Source of the DNA: CAIYRG01 sp964494505
GTDB lineage: Bacteria > Pseudomonadota > Alphaproteobacteria > Micropepsales > Micropepsaceae
Length of the DNA stretch: 64,000 nucleotides
Direction: 5' to 3'
Assembly (NCBI GenBank): GCA_964494505.1
Contig: CAZBRO010000011.1
Location: forward strand, 62,001 to 126,000
The notes below the pieces were generated by a model. That model saw nothing but the letters and a program-made list of their open reading frames with translations, had not been told where the DNA came from and ran no database searches. Position 1 is the first letter of the stretch; each line of letters begins with the position of its first letter. This document shows, one piece after another, positions 17,617 to 26,417 of the stretch. The position numbers and the translations under genes were made by a program.

Positions 17617-17674
17617 TACCGCCTCCTCTGTGACTCAACCGATATACGTAGAATACCGGAGGGGGGGCGGCGCA

Positions 17675-17688
17675 TTGACCTACGTCAA
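17675..17688. promoter_or_regulatory. FixK/FNR-type binding site
   Basis: TTGACCTACGTCAA is a perfect TTGA-N6-TCAA palindrome. It overlaps the last codons and stop of the FixK-type gene and lies 59 bp upstream of the ATG of the small gene at 17386-17616, close to a position suited to class II activation. Confidence 0.75.
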
Positions 17689-18389
17689 ATTCCGGGGGCG
17701 CCGGGCGAATGACCGGGCTCCGGAGTGGGGCCGGGCCCGTTCGGCATCGTCCGGCCGAAGGTGCGAAGGCGGTCCAGGTCCCTGACCATCCGGTTGGAGC
17801 CGGAAAGCCCGACGACGCCGGCCCGCTTGAGCTTGCCCAGCGTGCGGACCACGGTCTCGACCGTCAGCCCGAGGTAATCGGCGATGTCCTGGCGGCACAT
17901 CGGCAACGTGACGAAGGGATCGGACGCGTCCGACCGCTCGCCGAGCCAGAGCAGAAACGAGACCAATTTCTCCTCGGCCGAGAGGCAGCCCAACAGCAGC
18001 AAATGGTCTTGCGTATCCATGACCTGGTTCATGAACAGGTCATGGAATTTCTGCCGCAGGAACGGGTCTTGCTCGGAGAGGTTTTCGATCTGGCGCAACG
18101 GATAGGAATCCACGATCACATCGACGACCGCTTCGGCGGTGAAGCTGTAGATGCCGAGCTGCATGAATCCGAAATGATCTCCGGGCAGCAGAAAATGCGT
18201 GACCATGCGGCGGCCCTGCACCGTGTGCTTGCAGAGGCGCACCACGCCCGAGACGATCCGATAGCTGTGCTCCGCCTCGTCGCCTTCGTTGAAGATGGTG
18301 CGGTTGCGCGCGAAGCGCATCTTGGTCGCGCAACGCGTGAGCGCGCGCTCGTTGGAATCCGGGATACTGTAAAGATCGTCCACTTGCAT
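17685..18389 (-). CDS. Crp/Fnr-family transcription regulator, FixK-like
   Basis: A 234-residue protein. A cyclic-nucleotide-binding-like beta-roll covers about 25-115, a long dimer helix follows, and the winged HTH at about 160-215 reads CRQDIADYLGLTVETVVRTLGKL. The HTH glutamate-threonine-x2-arginine pattern (ETVVR) is that of FixK/FNR proteins recognising TTGA-N6-TCAA. The N-terminal cysteine cluster of true FNR is missing, so it is FixK-like and not itself an iron-sulfur oxygen sensor. A perfect site for such a protein overlaps its own 3' end. It may work downstream of the FixL-type kinase 13 kb away, though no FixJ is present. Confidence 0.86.
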   Translation of the reverse strand: MQVDDLYSIPDSNERALTRCATKMRFARNRTIFNEGDEAEHSYRIVSGVVRLCKHTVQGRRMVTHFLLPGDHFGFMQLGIYSFTAEAVVDVIVDSYPLRQIENLSEQDPFLRQKFHDLFMNQVMDTQDHLLLLGCLSAEEKLVSFLLWLGERSDASDPFVTLPMCRQDIADYLGLTVETVVRTLGKLKRAGVVGLSGSNRMVRDLDRLRTFGRTMPNGPGPTPEPGHSPGAPGI

Positions 18390-18546
18390 CGCGGGACATG
18401 CTTAGGCCAAATCCGCGATAAGAATAGTGTCGGCGCGTACGTAATCGCTACGTGTACTGAATACTACCTGAGCTGTTTCTCTTCGAGATATTCGTTTCGG
18501 AAGGCGTCTATTGTATATGCCGCATGACATCTCTCCGCGCCGGCCG

Positions 18547-19149
18547 CTACGGGAGCGTGCAAATCCGCGACAGCAATGCAACCAGCTCGCCCTGACGGCG
18601 GGTGCGGGTCTTCAGCAGCATTGCGGCGACCTGCGTGCGCACGGTGGTGATCCTGGCATTGCGCATCTCCGCGACGTGCTCGACGTCGGCGCCCGAGACG
18701 AGCGCGGTTGCGATTGCCGTTTCCGCCGTGGAAAGCCGGAACAATTGACGCATGGAGGATGTAAAGGTCTCGTCGGTAGGCTCGCAGCGTTGCACGAATA
18801 CCAGTGCCGTCTTCCTCCGCGGTCCGGGCTCGTCGTCGGCAAGCCGAACCACGGCGACGAGCTGGGGCTTGAGGCTGCGTCCGTCGTTGATCAAGAGGGT
18901 CTGGCGTTCGCCGCTGGCGCAGACGTCCTCAATCGCCGCGCGCAAACGTGCGTTGTCGGCCGGGTGGGTCGTCGAAAGCAGGTGATCGGCTCTCTTGAAG
19001 GATTCGCCTTCCTTCAGCGCGGCAAGGCCGGCTACGTTGGAGTATTGGATTGCCGCATCCCGATCGACCAGGAATACCGGAAATCGCATCTGGTCCAGGA
19101 TTGCCGATGCGAGGCCGCCGTTCGGGGACAGGAAGTTCGGCTTCAACAT
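18547..19149 (-). CDS. Short PAS / LuxR-type helix-turn-helix regulator
   Basis: A 200-residue protein with a PAS-like N-terminal half (ILDQMRFPVFLVDRDAAIQYSN) and a C-terminal LuxR-like HTH (FRLSTAETAIATALVSGADV, then TTVRTQVAAML). It looks like a shortened form of the longer alphaproteobacterial HTH regulators that share this C-terminus. AGGAG sits 6 bases before the ATG. It is divergent from the second LuxR-type gene at 19633. The signal is unknown. Confidence 0.75.
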   Translation of the reverse strand: MLKPNFLSPNGGLASAILDQMRFPVFLVDRDAAIQYSNVAGLAALKEGESFKRADHLLSTTHPADNARLRAAIEDVCASGERQTLLINDGRSLKPQLVAVVRLADDEPGPRRKTALVFVQRCEPTDETFTSSMRQLFRLSTAETAIATALVSGADVEHVAEMRNARITTVRTQVAAMLLKTRTRRQGELVALLSRICTLP

Positions 19150-19632
19150 TACGGTCTCCTACGATATACTCGTAGACCCGCCACCGGTTAGCGCGATCAA
19201 AAATACCGTGCCGCCCCTGTCTCCCCAATGTTCCGCCCCCCCTGAGTTTCCGACGCTCAGAGCAGAACTTCGAAAAGATTGCCGGACGATTTCCGTTGCC
19301 GGCTCGACGGTACGTAGAAGAATTATGTCGTGAAGATGAAGGAGCGTGCAATTGTGGTTTTCCACGATGTATTTTTGCCTACAGTAAAAGACGTACGACG
19401 TTTTGCTGGAAAGCGTTAATCCTTATACGGATTTTTTCGTCTCCCGCAGTGCAGCAAAGTTTCTGTTCGCCAGCGCACGGATCCGTGAATCGTGAGACGG
19501 TCGCAAGTTGAAACGCGCCAGGGCCAATCGCCTGGCGGGAAGTGCCGCGATCTGGCTCCGTGGGAACAAAAGGTTTTCGCGGCAGCTTTGATGATGAAAT
19601 TAAGTTGTGTCACTCGTGATATTCAACTATAG
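19150..19632. other. 483-bp divergent intergenic region
   Basis: The gap between the two oppositely oriented PAS/LuxR regulators. It is visibly more AT-rich than its surroundings and must contain both promoters. I see no convincing gene, RNA structure or named operator in it. Confidence 0.5.
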
Positions 19633-20466
19633 GTGGGAAATGAGGTCAATCACAGGTTGCGTATATTGCCGAACAACAACGAGGCAAGTCATTGGGACTG
19701 CTATATGATTGTTGCGGGCTCGCGGGCGGCATGGGAGACCATGGATGTTGGCCGCAACGAAAGCGACGAATGCGGCGATAAACCGATAGGTTTCGCCGAG
19801 CCCGATCTATGTGCCGGCTTTCCGGAAACGGGTGATGATATCACCCAGCATCACTGGAGCGGATTGCAGCGGGCACAGCGTCTGTTGCTCGATACTTATG
19901 CGCCCCCGTCGGTTGTGATCGATCGCTCGGGTAATTGCCTCGCCTCTTTCGGCGACGCGGAGCGGTATCTCGGCTCAGACGGCAAGAAGAGGCCGCAGAT
20001 CCTGATTTCGCTTCTGCCGAAGGCATTGGCGGAGGAGCATGGGCTTACGTGCGTGCGACCTGTTGCGGACGCGGGAACGGCATCCGGCGACATTTTCGCC
20101 CATGTCCGAATCGCGGTGCTTCCGTTCAAGGCGGCGGGAAAAGATCTGCTGCTGGTGAGTTTTCTCGATGCGGCGTTCATGGCAAAGCGGCTCACGGCGG
20201 GCGCGGCCGTTGCGGCCGAAAGCAGTCCCGCTCCAATCCCGTTCCGGCGTGCTCAGCCGCGCGGCGCCATCGCGGAACTTCTCAGCTCTCTGACAGACAG
20301 GCAGCGCCAAGTGCTCGAACTCGTGGCTGCCGGGCGCTCGAACAAACAGATCGCCGCCGAGCTCAAGATCAAACGGCGCACCGTCGAATGCCACCGCGCG
20401 CTGGTCATGCGCAAGCTCAATGCCAGGACCCTCGCCGACCTGATCCGGCTTGCGACGGCGGCCTAG
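19633..20466 (+). CDS. LuxR-family transcription regulator
   Basis: Up to 277 residues. The C-terminal 65 residues are a clear LuxR/FixJ-type HTH (LTDRQRQVLELVAAGRSNKQ, then KRRTVECHRALVMRKL). The middle (PPSVVIDRSGNCLASFGDAERYL) is PAS-like; no receiver domain is present. The longest frame starts at GTG 19633; ATG 19705 or 19741 are realistic alternatives, so the N-terminus is uncertain. It lies upstream of the TonB-dependent receptor on the same strand and may regulate it. The HTH resembles that of FixJ, but without a phospho-receiver it cannot be the missing FixJ. Confidence 0.8.
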   Translation: MGNEVNHRLRILPNNNEASHWDCYMIVAGSRAAWETMDVGRNESDECGDKPIGFAEPDLCAGFPETGDDITQHHWSGLQRAQRLLLDTYAPPSVVIDRSGNCLASFGDAERYLGSDGKKRPQILISLLPKALAEEHGLTCVRPVADAGTASGDIFAHVRIAVLPFKAAGKDLLLVSFLDAAFMAKRLTAGAAVAAESSPAPIPFRRAQPRGAIAELLSSLTDRQRQVLELVAAGRSNKQIAAELKIKRRTVECHRALVMRKLNARTLADLIRLATAA

Positions 20467-20500
20467 GCATTCCCAATCCAGCTTCCTTGCGCAGGCGCGC

Positions 20501-20514
20501 TTGACAAATGTCAT
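20501..20514. promoter_or_regulatory. Weak FixK-like site upstream of the TonB receptor
   Basis: TTGACAAATGTCAT matches TTGA-N6-TCAA with one mismatch and lies 79 bp upstream of the receptor start. TTGACA could also be a sigma-70 -35 element, though no good -10 follows at the right distance. Confidence 0.25.
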
Positions 20515-20592
20515 CCCGGCCACCCGCTTCTTTCGCCATTGTCCGCTCGCCGTGGAGACCGTCCACGCAGCACGACGAGGGTGTGCCGGCGG

Positions 20593-22593
20593 ATGAAGAA
20601 AAGGAACGCGTTCCTCTCGGCGGCCGTATTTGCCGCGTTCGTTCCGGCTGCCGCCACGGCGCAAACCATCGATTATGGCGCGTTGGAGCAGCTGTTCGGC
20701 CAATCCGTCACGACCAGCGCAACCGGCCTGCCCCAACATGAATCCGATGTGCCGGTCGACATGGAGATCATCACCGCCGACGAAATCAGACGCTCTGGCG
20801 CCTCCGACATTCCAGGAGTCTTGAAACACGTTATCGGCGTCGATGTGATGCGCTGGAACAACGATAACGCCGATGTGGGCGTGCGCGGCTACGACGAGCC
20901 CTTCTCGCCGCGCGTGCTGGTGCTGATCGACGGGCGTCAGGTCTATGCCGATCATTACAACTATACCCCGTGGACCGCCTTGCCGGTCGAACTCTCGGCC
21001 ATTCGTCAAATCGAGGTGGTGAAAGGGCCGAACGCCGCCTTGTTCGGTTTCAACGCGGCCAACGGCGTGATCAATATCGTCACATACAATCCAATCTACG
21101 ACGACGTGAACACAGCCTCGCTGCGCGGCGGAACGCAGGGCCTGGCCGAAGCCACGGCCGTGAAGACATTCAAATTCAAGGACGGAGGGGTGCGTCTATC
21201 CGCCGGGGGACGTTTGGACGATGATTTTTCCACGCCCGTCCCAGCTGCGGCCGGATTGCTGCCGCGCCGCCGCAACGATCGATTCGAGATCGACGCCGAC
21301 GGCGTCTTCCAGCTAACCCCCAACACGCAACTAGGGCTGGAAGCCAGTCACAGCACGGCGGACTCGAACGAATTCGATCCCGTCTACACATTGGACCAGG
21401 ACCACCACGACACCAGTTCCGTCAAGGGACAGCTCACGGCCGAAACCGGCCTGGGGCTGATTCAGGCGACGGCATATCTGAATTTGATTTCGCAGCACCT
21501 GATGGCGGCGGTGCCCGTCCAATTCGAAGGAAAGGAAGGGGTGGTTCAGCTCCAGGACCTTTTCAAGATCGGAACCAATCACACCTTCCGGGCCGGTCTC
21601 GAATATCGGCACAACGACGTCAACACGTCGCCTTTTGCGGGCGGCCACATTTTCTACAGCGACTATGCCGCGAGCGCGATGTGGGATTGGGACATCGTAC
21701 CGGGGCTTTTGTTCAACACCGCGCTGCGCTGGGAAAACCTTCATCTCGGACGCTCGGGCGCGGCGCCGGCCGGCTATCCATTTCCGAACGACGCCTGGAA
21801 CCGCACGGTCAACGAGATCAGCTACAGCTCCGGACTGGTGTGGAAGGCAAGCGATGCCGATACGTTCCGCTTGATATTCGGCCAGGGAGATCAACTGCCA
21901 AGTCTCGCCAATCTGGGCGCCCTAGTCATCTCCTCGCCCGTGGGAAACTTCTCTGGAGCCCCCGACATCGATTCGGCGAATGTCTACAATTATGAGGCCT
22001 CCTGGAATCGTGACTGGCCTGGGATCGGGGGGCAATTTCGCGGCTCGCTGTTCTACACCACGAGCGACCACATGATTCTTCCGGTTTTTGAAATCCCGCT
22101 CCCTGGTTCCGGAACGCCGCCCTATGTGACGCCGGGCAATGCCGGCGACTCCTCCGCGCGCGGGATAGAGCTATCGCTGGATGGCCGTATAGGCGAAGCT
22201 TGGCGGTGGGGGATCAATTACCGGCTCGAATCCATCACCGATGATTTTATTCCGGCGATAGCGGGCGGAAAGGCCTATTTCGATTTCGAGCACGTCGCAC
22301 CCAAGCACGTCGTGAAGGCCAATCTCGGCTGGTCGAGCGGGCCGTGGGAAATCGATTCCTATGCCTATTACCAATCGCCCACCGAAGGGTTGGAGACGCT
22401 TCCCCTCAGTCAGGGCTCGTTTCTCTCGCCCGTGCCCGATTTTCTGTCGTTCGATGCGCGCGTTGCCTATCGACTGACCGAGTGGGCGACTGTGGCGCTT
22501 TCGGGGCAAAATCTCGGCGCCTCGTCGCAAAGGCAAACGTCCGGACCAGCTGTCGAACGGCGCGTGTTCGTGACGTTCAGCGTGTATCACTGA
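20593..22593 (+). CDS. TonB-dependent outer-membrane receptor
   Basis: About 666 residues. The signal peptide is MKKRNAFLSAAVFAAFVPAAATAQ. The plug domain has IITADEIRRSGASDIPGVLKHVIGVDV, then RVLVLIDGRQVY and the plug end VVKGPNAALFGFNAANGVINIVT. A 22-strand-type barrel follows and ends in an aromatic-rich strand (RVFVTFSVYH). It imports an unidentified ligand (siderophore, cobalamin, glycan or other) across the outer membrane with TonB energy. The start was set at the signal peptide; 18 codons of upstream frame are not protein-like. A terminator hairpin follows at 22631. Confidence 0.92.
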   Translation: MKKRNAFLSAAVFAAFVPAAATAQTIDYGALEQLFGQSVTTSATGLPQHESDVPVDMEIITADEIRRSGASDIPGVLKHVIGVDVMRWNNDNADVGVRGYDEPFSPRVLVLIDGRQVYADHYNYTPWTALPVELSAIRQIEVVKGPNAALFGFNAANGVINIVTYNPIYDDVNTASLRGGTQGLAEATAVKTFKFKDGGVRLSAGGRLDDDFSTPVPAAAGLLPRRRNDRFEIDADGVFQLTPNTQLGLEASHSTADSNEFDPVYTLDQDHHDTSSVKGQLTAETGLGLIQATAYLNLISQHLMAAVPVQFEGKEGVVQLQDLFKIGTNHTFRAGLEYRHNDVNTSPFAGGHIFYSDYAASAMWDWDIVPGLLFNTALRWENLHLGRSGAAPAGYPFPNDAWNRTVNEISYSSGLVWKASDADTFRLIFGQGDQLPSLANLGALVISSPVGNFSGAPDIDSANVYNYEASWNRDWPGIGGQFRGSLFYTTSDHMILPVFEIPLPGSGTPPYVTPGNAGDSSARGIELSLDGRIGEAWRWGINYRLESITDDFIPAIAGGKAYFDFEHVAPKHVVKANLGWSSGPWEIDSYAYYQSPTEGLETLPLSQGSFLSPVPDFLSFDARVAYRLTEWATVALSGQNLGASSQRQTSGPAVERRVFVTFSVYH

Positions 22594-22630
22594 TGCAGGC
22601 GGGGCACGTCCCTAACGGTGAGCCGAAAAC

Positions 22631-22663
22631 AAAAACGCACCGCCAATCGGGCGATGCGTTTTT
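22631..22663. terminator. Bidirectional terminator hairpin
   Basis: AAAAACGCA (22631-22639) and TGCGTTTTT (22655-22663) form the stem, with an inner CGCC/GGCG pairing. It serves both the TonB receptor and the convergent PEP-CTERM gene. Confidence 0.8.
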
Positions 22664-22688
22664 GTAATTCAAACCTTCCGGCGAGCTC

Positions 22689-23489
22689 TCAGACGGACTT
22701 CTGCGTCTCCGTGCGGCGGCGGAACGCAAACGCACCCGCTGCGCCAAGAACACCGGTCGCGAGAATCAAGAGCGAATTCGGTTCCGGCACCGTCGCCGGG
22801 TCGGAAACGAGATTATCGAAGCTCATGGTCTGGCCCAAGGTGCCTCTGTCGAATTGCAGATCGATGATCTCGCTGACCGCGTATTTACCGTAGTAGTCGG
22901 TGGGTACCGAAGGGACCGTCGCCGATTGGCTGCAGGCATAATTGGAACCCGTCAACGAGCAATCGGAGGTCGGGTCGTCGAGCCTCACGGCGCCGACATG
23001 GAAAAGATCGTCCATCTGGAGATATTGCGGCTTCCCGAGATAAACGATTGCCGTTGCGTTGGTGGCCCATTGATCGGAGCTGAACAGCCCAGCAGCCAGA
23101 TTGCCGGTGAACGCTTCAGTGAAATACGCGGGAGCGCCGGGATCGTCCAATCCGCTCACCTTAAGCTTGATCTGCAGCGAGCCGAGCGCACCTGAGGTGT
23201 GTGTGATGCTGCCCAACAAATCCATCGTGTTGAGATGAATCCCATCGGACGCGAGCGACCAGTTCGCGGAAATGGAACCGATGCTGAATTGGCTGCCTCC
23301 GGTTCCATTTACAGTAATGCCGGACTCCGAAATCGAGCCGGTTCCGCTCGAAAATATTGGGCTCGCATAGCCAGCCGAAGTGATTTGTAATTGGAAGCTC
23401 GGTGTCGCTTGCGCTTGTGGCGCAAACGCGGCGGCGGCGGCGACGATCGTTGTGGCGATTACTAACGCTCTCATAACCTTAATCCCCAT
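22689..23489 (-). CDS. PEP-CTERM sorting-signal protein 1
   Basis: Up to 266 residues. A signal peptide (cleavage near QAQA-TPS) leads into a beta-rich domain without known function. The C-terminus is a textbook PEP-CTERM tail: VPEPNSLLI, a hydrophobic helix, then FRRRTETQ. Such proteins are processed and anchored by exosortase and usually accompany exopolysaccharide export. Two start codons five codons apart (23489, 23474) cannot be separated. Four cysteines occur in the mature part. No exosortase gene is in the window. Confidence 0.85.
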   Translation of the reverse strand: MGIKVMRALVIATTIVAAAAAFAPQAQATPSFQLQITSAGYASPIFSSGTGSISESGITVNGTGGSQFSIGSISANWSLASDGIHLNTMDLLGSITHTSGALGSLQIKLKVSGLDDPGAPAYFTEAFTGNLAAGLFSSDQWATNATAIVYLGKPQYLQMDDLFHVGAVRLDDPTSDCSLTGSNYACSQSATVPSVPTDYYGKYAVSEIIDLQFDRGTLGQTMSFDNLVSDPATVPEPNSLLILATGVLGAAGAFAFRRRTETQKSV

Positions 23490-23621
23490 ACTGACCCTGA
23501 GCGTGAGTATACCCTTATTATTGCGCTTTTTGTTGCAAAAATCGCATTACCGGAGATTTTTTTTAGACTTTATTCATCATGTATGCGGGAACTTTCCGAC
23601 AATACTAAATATGGTTAACGC

Positions 23622-25640
23622 CTAAGATTTCAGCAGTTCCGCGAAGGGCCGCCTGACGGATCGGGAAAGGCTAGTGCGAGGTTTCGGCCACCCGATCCGG
23701 CCCATGAACCAAATCTCGTCGCTCCGGGACAATATCCTGTCGGCTGCCCCCGCAAGCTGAAGGGCAGAGCGCCGCATAGTGTCGCCGGAGGTAAAGGCGG
23801 CGCCGGTTCTCCCGTAATGCGCGAAGGCAAGCGTAGCGAGGCAAGGCTGCATCGCGAGCCCGAGCCGCGTCGCCGTCAACCAGAATCGTTGAATGGATTC
23901 ACCGGCTTCCAGCAAATGCTGGATTCGCGCCGTGGCGCTTTCGGGGTTTGCGAGCGGCCGCAAGGTGAAATAGGCGGCGGAATGCAGCCCGGGGAGGTAA
24001 TCCATCTGGAACCGGGCAGCCGCGGTTCCGGCGACCCGGTTGAGAAATTGCGTGTTCCCCCAATTGCGCATCGCCCATTTCATGATGCGAAGGGTCATCG
24101 AATCCAGGCCGACCGCCTGGGCGGGAATTCCCTCCGGGCTGAACCTCCGGTCCCAATCGATGATGCGCTGATGGATCGCAAATGTTTCCGGGATGCGCAG
24201 ACGGATGTCGGTGGCGCGCGCGTTGAGCCGCGCAATACGCAGGCGCTCGCGCGCGCTTTCGTACCATTGGATGGAAAGCCGGCCGGAAAGGGCTGCCTCC
24301 AATGCCTGCTTGTCAGCCGCGCGCAAGGGTTTGAGCCGGTACGGCCAGCGGTTCACCGAACGCGCCGGTACGTAAGCCGACAGGGGATCGGGTTCCAGCA
24401 GCGCATCGGTCGCGAACCTGACTTCGATGCGGTGGCCTTCATCGTCGCGCCCGCCATAGTACCAGAGCATCCGGCGATGAAAGCGCGTCGCGGCAATGCG
24501 CATGGTCTCGAGCAGGATGCCGGCGGAGATCAGGGTGGGTTCGCCATCGCGGTATTCGTAGACATTGTGGCTGCTGTCATCGGCGATGTGGATCAGCAGA
24601 GCGTTGTCGTCCGTGATCCGGAATCGCCAGGGCTGCGCGTTGTCGCCCGATGGCGCCCAGCGCGCACTGTCGATGATCTCCTCTATGGGGTTTGCCGGAT
24701 AGCGCGGCTGTTCGGCCGGCACGGATCGCGCGAGCATGCGCCCGAAGGCGCGCTCGGCAAGCTTCGCTTTCAGTCTCTGCAACGGGCCGGCATTCCCCCA
24801 GCGCAGATTCGTGAATGCGATCTTGCCGAGATAGGCATCGTAATGATGGTGATGCGGTGCCGGTTTCACGGGACCTCGGCCGAGCAGCAGCTTGACGGCG
24901 TTGGCCGCGGTGACGCTGGCGCAGAGTTCGCAGCCGATCACGGTGGAGGGCGCTTTGCGCCGCGCGAAATCGAGCCGGCCCGGATCAACCAGATAGGAAC
25001 GATGAAGCCCTCCCGGCGCGACGCCCAGAAGGAAATGCACATATTGGCGGAGTTCGCTTGCGCCCTCGAATCGGAAATAGTCTTCGAAACTCATTCCGTC
25101 CCTGGTGAAGGCGAGGAAGCCGACGCCCATGCCGACGGGCGCGGCGGTGACTGCAGGGATCCCGAGCTCCCGGCAGCGCGCGAACACTTTGCGCCTGATG
25201 TCGAGCACGAAGAAATCGAAGCCGTCGACGAACAAATCGGCGCCGGCGAGAAAGGCGTCGATGTTTGCCGTATCGACGCCGTTGTCGAAGCGCGCAATCC
25301 GCACTTCAGGATTGATGTCGCGCGCCATCTCGGCGAGCACTTCGGCCTTGGGCCGGCCAAGGCTCGACATGGTGGCGCCGATCTGCCGGTTGAAATTGGC
25401 GGTTTCGAAGCGGTCGAGATCGGCGATCGAGAAAGCGCCGATGCCAAGCCGCGCCAGTGTCAGCAGATGGAACCCGCCGACGCCGCCCATGCCGGCGATC
25501 GCGACGCGTTTGGCGCGCAGGCTCTCCTGCTCCCATTCCGTCAGCCAGCCGATATTGCGATCGAACGCCGCGCGGAAATGGAACGGCTCCCGCGGGGGAA
25601 AGTCGTCAGGCTCCTTCGCGCTATCCTCCGGCCGGGCCAT
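23622..25640 (-). CDS. ThiF/E1-like adenylyltransferase fused to a nitroreductase-like domain
   Basis: A 672-residue two-domain protein. Residues about 30-260 are a ThiF/MoeB/E1 domain: GMGGVG at 50-55, Asp74-x-Asp76, and the NFNRQ segment (83-87). A single CELC pair (237-240) follows. Residues about 315-650 are nitroreductase-like (SARWAPSGDNAQPWRFRI at the FMN site, SAGILLETMRIAA). The layout matches the Rv1355c (MoeY)-like family, whose function is not established. The ATG directly follows the TGA of the acyltransferase gene (TGAATG), so the two are translationally coupled. A plausible role is activation and oxidation of the acyltransferase product, which is inference. It is soluble and cytosolic. 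Confidence 0.85.
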   Translation of the reverse strand: MARPEDSAKEPDDFPPREPFHFRAAFDRNIGWLTEWEQESLRAKRVAIAGMGGVGGFHLLTLARLGIGAFSIADLDRFETANFNRQIGATMSSLGRPKAEVLAEMARDINPEVRIARFDNGVDTANIDAFLAGADLFVDGFDFFVLDIRRKVFARCRELGIPAVTAAPVGMGVGFLAFTRDGMSFEDYFRFEGASELRQYVHFLLGVAPGGLHRSYLVDPGRLDFARRKAPSTVIGCELCASVTAANAVKLLLGRGPVKPAPHHHHYDAYLGKIAFTNLRWGNAGPLQRLKAKLAERAFGRMLARSVPAEQPRYPANPIEEIIDSARWAPSGDNAQPWRFRITDDNALLIHIADDSSHNVYEYRDGEPTLISAGILLETMRIAATRFHRRMLWYYGGRDDEGHRIEVRFATDALLEPDPLSAYVPARSVNRWPYRLKPLRAADKQALEAALSGRLSIQWYESARERLRIARLNARATDIRLRIPETFAIHQRIIDWDRRFSPEGIPAQAVGLDSMTLRIMKWAMRNWGNTQFLNRVAGTAAARFQMDYLPGLHSAAYFTLRPLANPESATARIQHLLEAGESIQRFWLTATRLGLAMQPCLATLAFAHYGRTGAAFTSGDTMRRSALQLAGAADRILSRSDEIWFMGRIGWPKPRTSLSRSVRRPFAELLKS

Positions 25641-26417
25641 TCAAGCCACGCCGGCACCTGCCGTCAGAGAGCCGCCATCGGTCAGCACGGACCAGAAGGC
25701 CGGCCGTTCGATCCGTACCGCTTCCAAAATGTCGGCCAATTTGCAGTAGCAGGGTTGGCGCATTCCGTGGAATTCCACCGGCGGGCCGACGGGCCGGAAG
25801 CGGATCGACATGGCTGCGAGCATCCGCATGAGCGTCGGCTCCATGATCGCGCACCAGTGCGTGACGCCGTGTTGTACGCTCATTCGCACCAGCCCCTGGA
25901 TCAGTCCAAGCCGCATCAACGGTCCTGAATTGGATAGAAAAGTCTGCTCGTCCCGGGCGGCGCTATCCAGCACGCGGCGGAATTGACGGGAGATGCTGAA
26001 GCGCGAAACTTCCGCCGCCGAGTGCAGCGGCAGCTTCTGGAATTCGCGCCAAGCCGATGCACTCAACACCCGGCGGAATGCGAAACTCGCCTCCAGATTG
26101 TCCTCGAGCGGCAGAATGAGCCGGACCGTGCCGAGTGCGGCTTCGGCCGCCCGGTAGACGAGAAGGCTGTGCACCGAATGGTCGTCGAACGCGTCGGTTT
26201 CGATGCGGTCCGGATTCTTGATGTTTTCGAGCGGATTCTCCACGCAGTAGACTTGGTAGCGGATCATCTGCGCAGCTTTGACGTGAGCGTCCGTGTCGGC
26301 GGTGATGCTTGAGAAATGCGCGTTGAAGCGCGTTAGTAGAGTCTCATCCGTCGGCCGCGGGTCCACTGAGCTTGGATATCGCGAATCCGCAAGCGCATGC
26401 GTCGTATCGTTGAACAT
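25641..26417 (-). CDS. PEP-CTERM/exosortase-associated acyltransferase (copy 1)
   Basis: A 258-residue member of the GNAT-like family related to FeeM N-acyl amino acid synthases and LuxI-type autoinducer synthases. Features seen are MIRYQVYCVENPLE (the substrate-loop region of these folds), LGTVRLILPL, AEVSRFSISRQFRR and LMRLGLIQGLVRMSVQHGVT. It probably transfers a fatty acyl group from acyl-ACP to an amine. It is coupled to the downstream ThiF-nitroreductase (TGAATG). It is paralogous to the protein at 28301-29095. Confidence 0.85.
   Translation of the reverse strand: MFNDTTHALADSRYPSSVDPRPTDETLLTRFNAHFSSITADTDAHVKAAQMIRYQVYCVENPLENIKNPDRIETDAFDDHSVHSLLVYRAAEAALGTVRLILPLEDNLEASFAFRRVLSASAWREFQKLPLHSAAEVSRFSISRQFRRVLDSAARDEQTFLSNSGPLMRLGLIQGLVRMSVQHGVTHWCAIMEPTLMRMLAAMSIRFRPVGPPVEFHGMRQPCYCKLADILEAVRIERPAFWSVLTDGGSLTAGAGVA

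Noticed and set aside
19633..20466. The LuxR-type protein as the missing FixJ
   Set aside because: There is no receiver domain with a phosphoacceptor Asp upstream of the HTH.
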